DNA of 64,000 nucleotides, taken from contig CAKAKS010000068.1 of NCBI GenBank assembly GCA_916700875.1, positions 26,504,753-26,568,752 on the forward strand, read 5' to 3'. Positions 61,164 to 64,000 of the stretch are shown piece by piece (position 1 is the stretch's first letter; every line of letters starts with the position of its first letter). The position numbers and the translations under genes were made by a program. The DNA is from Sebastes aleutianus. Taxonomy: Eukaryota > Chordata > Actinopteri > Perciformes > Sebastidae. Under the pieces are notes generated by a model. It searched no databases, had not been told where the DNA came from, and was given only the letters and a program-made list of their open reading frames with translations.

Positions 61164-63559
61164 CTATAAGACAATAAAACAGCATCTATAAGCACAGAGT
61201 AGAAAATTGTCATCAAGCTGTTGTGTGAACAGTAATGAAATTACAAACAGTTACTATGCACTACTACTACTTACTTACTTACTAAAAGCAATAACTATCG
61301 GCTCATAGCTGACTTGTCCTAGCAAATCAGATACTGCACCTGGGACCCAGCAACAATGACTGAAAATGTAATTGGAGTTACAAATGCTGATATCAATCAT
61401 ACTTGTTATGGCTTTTTATCACAGTATCCGTCCTTTAATTAGTCAGCCGGTCACAGGCCCTCTAAAACTGTCAAGCATCCTTAATTCACTACAATCAAAC
61501 AGCAAAATGTCAAGATGACACTGCCAGTCCGCTGCTGAATGGGAGGTGTAAAAAGGAGGATACGCAAGCACAAATTGTGCCACGGTAAAAAGGATATATA
61601 TGCGCAGTTGGTGGTGTATATGCAATAATATTTAGGACTTACAAAAAGAAAGGAATAACTCTGCTTAAGGTAAATTGAGGGGAACATTATTTAAATTGGG
61701 GGTATTTTGAGTATCAAGAAAACAGATTGCATAATCAAATACAGTGAGAACCTGTCCAACTTCTGTATACTGTAAGTATCTTTCCTGTTTTCTTGCTCCA
61801 AATGCTTTCCTCTTCCCATGGTTACTACTTATGTACAGTCTGTCCCACTGCAGTTTTAGTCCTCACTGAAAGGCTACAATCCTGGGTGGATGCAGCAAAG
61901 ACTTGAAGTTAATGAGAAACAAAAGTTTCCAATGAAGTGTAACACATAAGTGCTCCAAATAAACTAAATAACTTTGGTCCCGTGCAAGTGTCTCAACACA
62001 AGGATCAGCTTTGTTTGCTACAGTTTCAAGGCTGCAAAAATAAACGTGGCATTAAAATAATTTGGGCAAACTCGGCCAGGAGGCCAGCTGCTCACAGACA
62101 TAACAATCTTTGACTTTATTCAAGCTCTGAGTTCCCATAACTCCAGTGCTTGATGGATGGTAACTGGCAGTATTGGCTATACAGAGGTTTCCAAACAAGT
62201 ATGGCCTCTGTTCTTGCCAAGTCATGCAAACTACCCATTTGGATCATGGCGTGCTTGTTAGGGAGTGCGAAGTACTACAAAACGATCACTGCAGTGAGTT
62301 TCTGTTTTTGTTTTTAACCCTCAAAGCTCACATCCCATCATTATACCAAAGAGAAATCTCATAATCACTCTGCGTAGGTTGTTGCAAGCTTTAATCCTTT
62401 GGAAGCAAAGCCAGTCATTCCACACCTAATCATTAGGTCAGCATGTTTTCATAGCGTAACAACATATGTGCGGAAATAATTTCAGGTATTTAGTATTTTA
62501 ATTGTATGTTTGACAAGGTAATCTAAAGTATGGCTTTGCAACAAAAAAACACTACCTTTGGGAATGGAGATGTGAAGCTGAAAGTCAGCTCTTAGGGAGC
62601 ATCCACAAAATAGCTTTAACTCTGAAAAGGCTTTACTGTCATGAGTCAAAGCATTTCAACCTTAAGAATCATCAGAGGTCACAGTTTAGCAATCTCTGTA
62701 TATGCAAAGAGTCCTTGTGAGGACAATACTGTACATTTTTTACATTCTATTTGACTTTTTTCTTGTATTTTCTCTTTACACAGACCTTTTGAATGTGCCT
62801 TTAATGCTAGTCATTGACTAACTGTATTGAGCCAGTCTAAATGCATCGGCCCTGAATCATTACAATAAATGTCTTTCAGGTTTAAAGATTTGAGACTCTT
62901 CTGTCCTTCCAATAGATTTAGATTTACCTTGGATACCTTTGAGTTTACTGTCTTCTTCCTGCGGACTGATTTAAAATGTGTACCTCAGTTCCCACTCTAA
63001 TATAAAAATCCATTATAGTTGAAACAACTAAGAGCTAGTGAGTAATAGTGCTGCTTCTGTTGCATTAATTGCCGTTAAGTATCACAGACGATCAATATTT
63101 GACTTTATTACCTTTTTTAAACTACCTACTTCCTTTCATTATAATGCTTCAATACTGTAGGCTCATTCTAATATCTGTTAATGAATATCTAATTTCCTTA
63201 TTTGCATTATAAAATTGGTTTGTGACTGTTACATAATTCCAGCCACAGCAGGGGTTTAGCAATACTTTTGATTTAAAAGGGAGATTACTGGAATACTTCT
63301 CTAATGAGCCGTAATGCCTTATTTGTGGTAAATGCTTTCATTTGTCAGTGAGGTACAAACTAGCTTCATGAGCTAATAAATAAAGTAAAACAAAATGTAA
63401 TCATTCAATTTATTTGCATTTATTTATTTATCTATATAGAAAACATTCACAGTGACTATCATATTTCCTATGAAATGAATTGCATCTGAAATACTCCCAT
63501 AAGGACATCACACTCAGCTGAAAATTAAATGTGTTAACATGAAAGTGAACTTAACTCAC
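61164..63559. other. kcnj1 first intron
   Basis: 2.4 kb between the leader exon donor and the coding-exon acceptor. Short TTAC repeat at about 61270-61283 and AT-rich sequence; no other exon seen. Confidence 0.55.
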
Positions 63560-63703
63560 CTCTGTAATTCGAAGTGAAAGTAGTTTGATGCACATCCAAA
63601 GGTTGATGAATGGCAAAAATCCAGCTTGACCTTCTCTCCTCTCTCTCTGTCTTTGTCTCTCTAGTTCACAATCGATTGAGTCAGTCTAGGTGTGTCCTCC
63701 TCT
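63560..63703 (-). other. kcnj1: kcnj1 non-coding first exon
   Basis: Ends on the minus strand at the strong donor ACAGAG|GTGAGTTAA (63560/63559). Its start, about 63703, is inferred from a TATA box 30 bp upstream. Contains an ATG at 63595-63593 that opens a 16-codon upstream frame. Confidence 0.65.
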
Positions 63704-63729
63704 TATGCCTGTTCACAAACACCTGTGTG

Positions 63730-63737
63730 CCTTTATA
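63730..63737 (-). promoter_or_regulatory. kcnj1: kcnj1 TATA box
   Basis: Minus-strand TATAAAGG (within CAGTATAAAGG), correctly placed for a first exon that ends at 63560. No other strong core element seen. Confidence 0.6.
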
Positions 63738-64000
63738 CTGTCCTGTCTCGGCGTGCCGAAATCATCCAGGTGATGTTTACGCCCACAGAGACGTAAAGTA
63801 CCCCTCCGCCCACAAACACACACGCATACCCTTCCCCTGGCTCTAATAGGATGTTTACCCCACAGACGCCTGGCACCGAGGGCCAAGCTGACCTCTATCC
63901 GCCACACGCCCAGTCCACCTAAGATTTGCTCTGGATTTACTGCTTTTGCGCAGTTGCATTTAGTATAGAAGAAAAGTGAATGTTGAGCTGTAAATGCACA
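63738..64000. other. Upstream kcnj1 sequence, right edge
   Basis: Presumed kcnj1 promoter DNA; a (CA)-rich word near 63812-63826. Nothing else recognised. Confidence 0.35.

Overview
This window looks like nuclear DNA of a ray-finned fish, probably a percomorph teleost. It has long introns, abundant CA/TG and CT microsatellites, typical teleost hAT, TTAA-site and non-LTR repeat fragments, and three split vertebrate genes in the order ets1 - fli1 - kcnj1. That is the order and orientation I recall for human 11q24 (ETS1 minus, FLI1 plus, KCNJ1 minus), so the block is conserved synteny. I see no prokaryotic operons, CRISPR array, tRNA or rRNA.

Layout. (1) 0.9-6.5 kb, minus strand: the 5' end of ets1. 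It comprises a candidate non-coding exon ending at 6421, a first coding exon (4969-5037) and a second coding exon (928-1075). Together they encode the N-terminal extension of the long (p68-type) ETS1; the rest lies beyond the left edge. (2) 6.6-23 kb: the ets1/fli1 divergent intergenic region, with a composite hAT-like/LINE insertion, a broken Ty3/Gypsy pol remnant, a 310-bp hAT MITE and two inverted LINE 3' ends. (3) 23.1-57.9 kb, plus strand: fli1. A candidate distal non-coding exon ends at 23387. The ATG exon is at 32114-32131 and eight further coding exons run to the stop at 55186, giving 450 aa with a Pointed (PNT) domain in exon 4 and the ETS DNA-binding domain in exon 9. All splice sites are GT/AG and all phases close. 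(4) 57.9-59.1 kb: a 1.2-kb convergent intergenic gap. (5) 59.1-63.7 kb, minus strand: kcnj1 (Kir1.1/ROMK-type inward rectifier), with an intact 373-aa coding exon, a non-coding first exon and a TATA box.

How the genes relate: ets1 and fli1 are divergent ETS-family transcription factors (endothelial and blood programmes in vertebrates). kcnj1 is an unrelated renal/ionocyte potassium channel that keeps its place tail-to-tail with fli1.

I found no undescribed system. The most useful observations are: the exon structure itself; a candidate alternative fli1 first exon at 45507 with an ideal Kozak context and a phase-compatible donor; a TG-repeat plus NAGNAG acceptor at fli1 exon 3; upstream ORFs in the fli1 and kcnj1 leaders; loss of the ROMK pH-gate lysine; and three local duplications, each associated with a retroposon, flanking the fli1 5' region.
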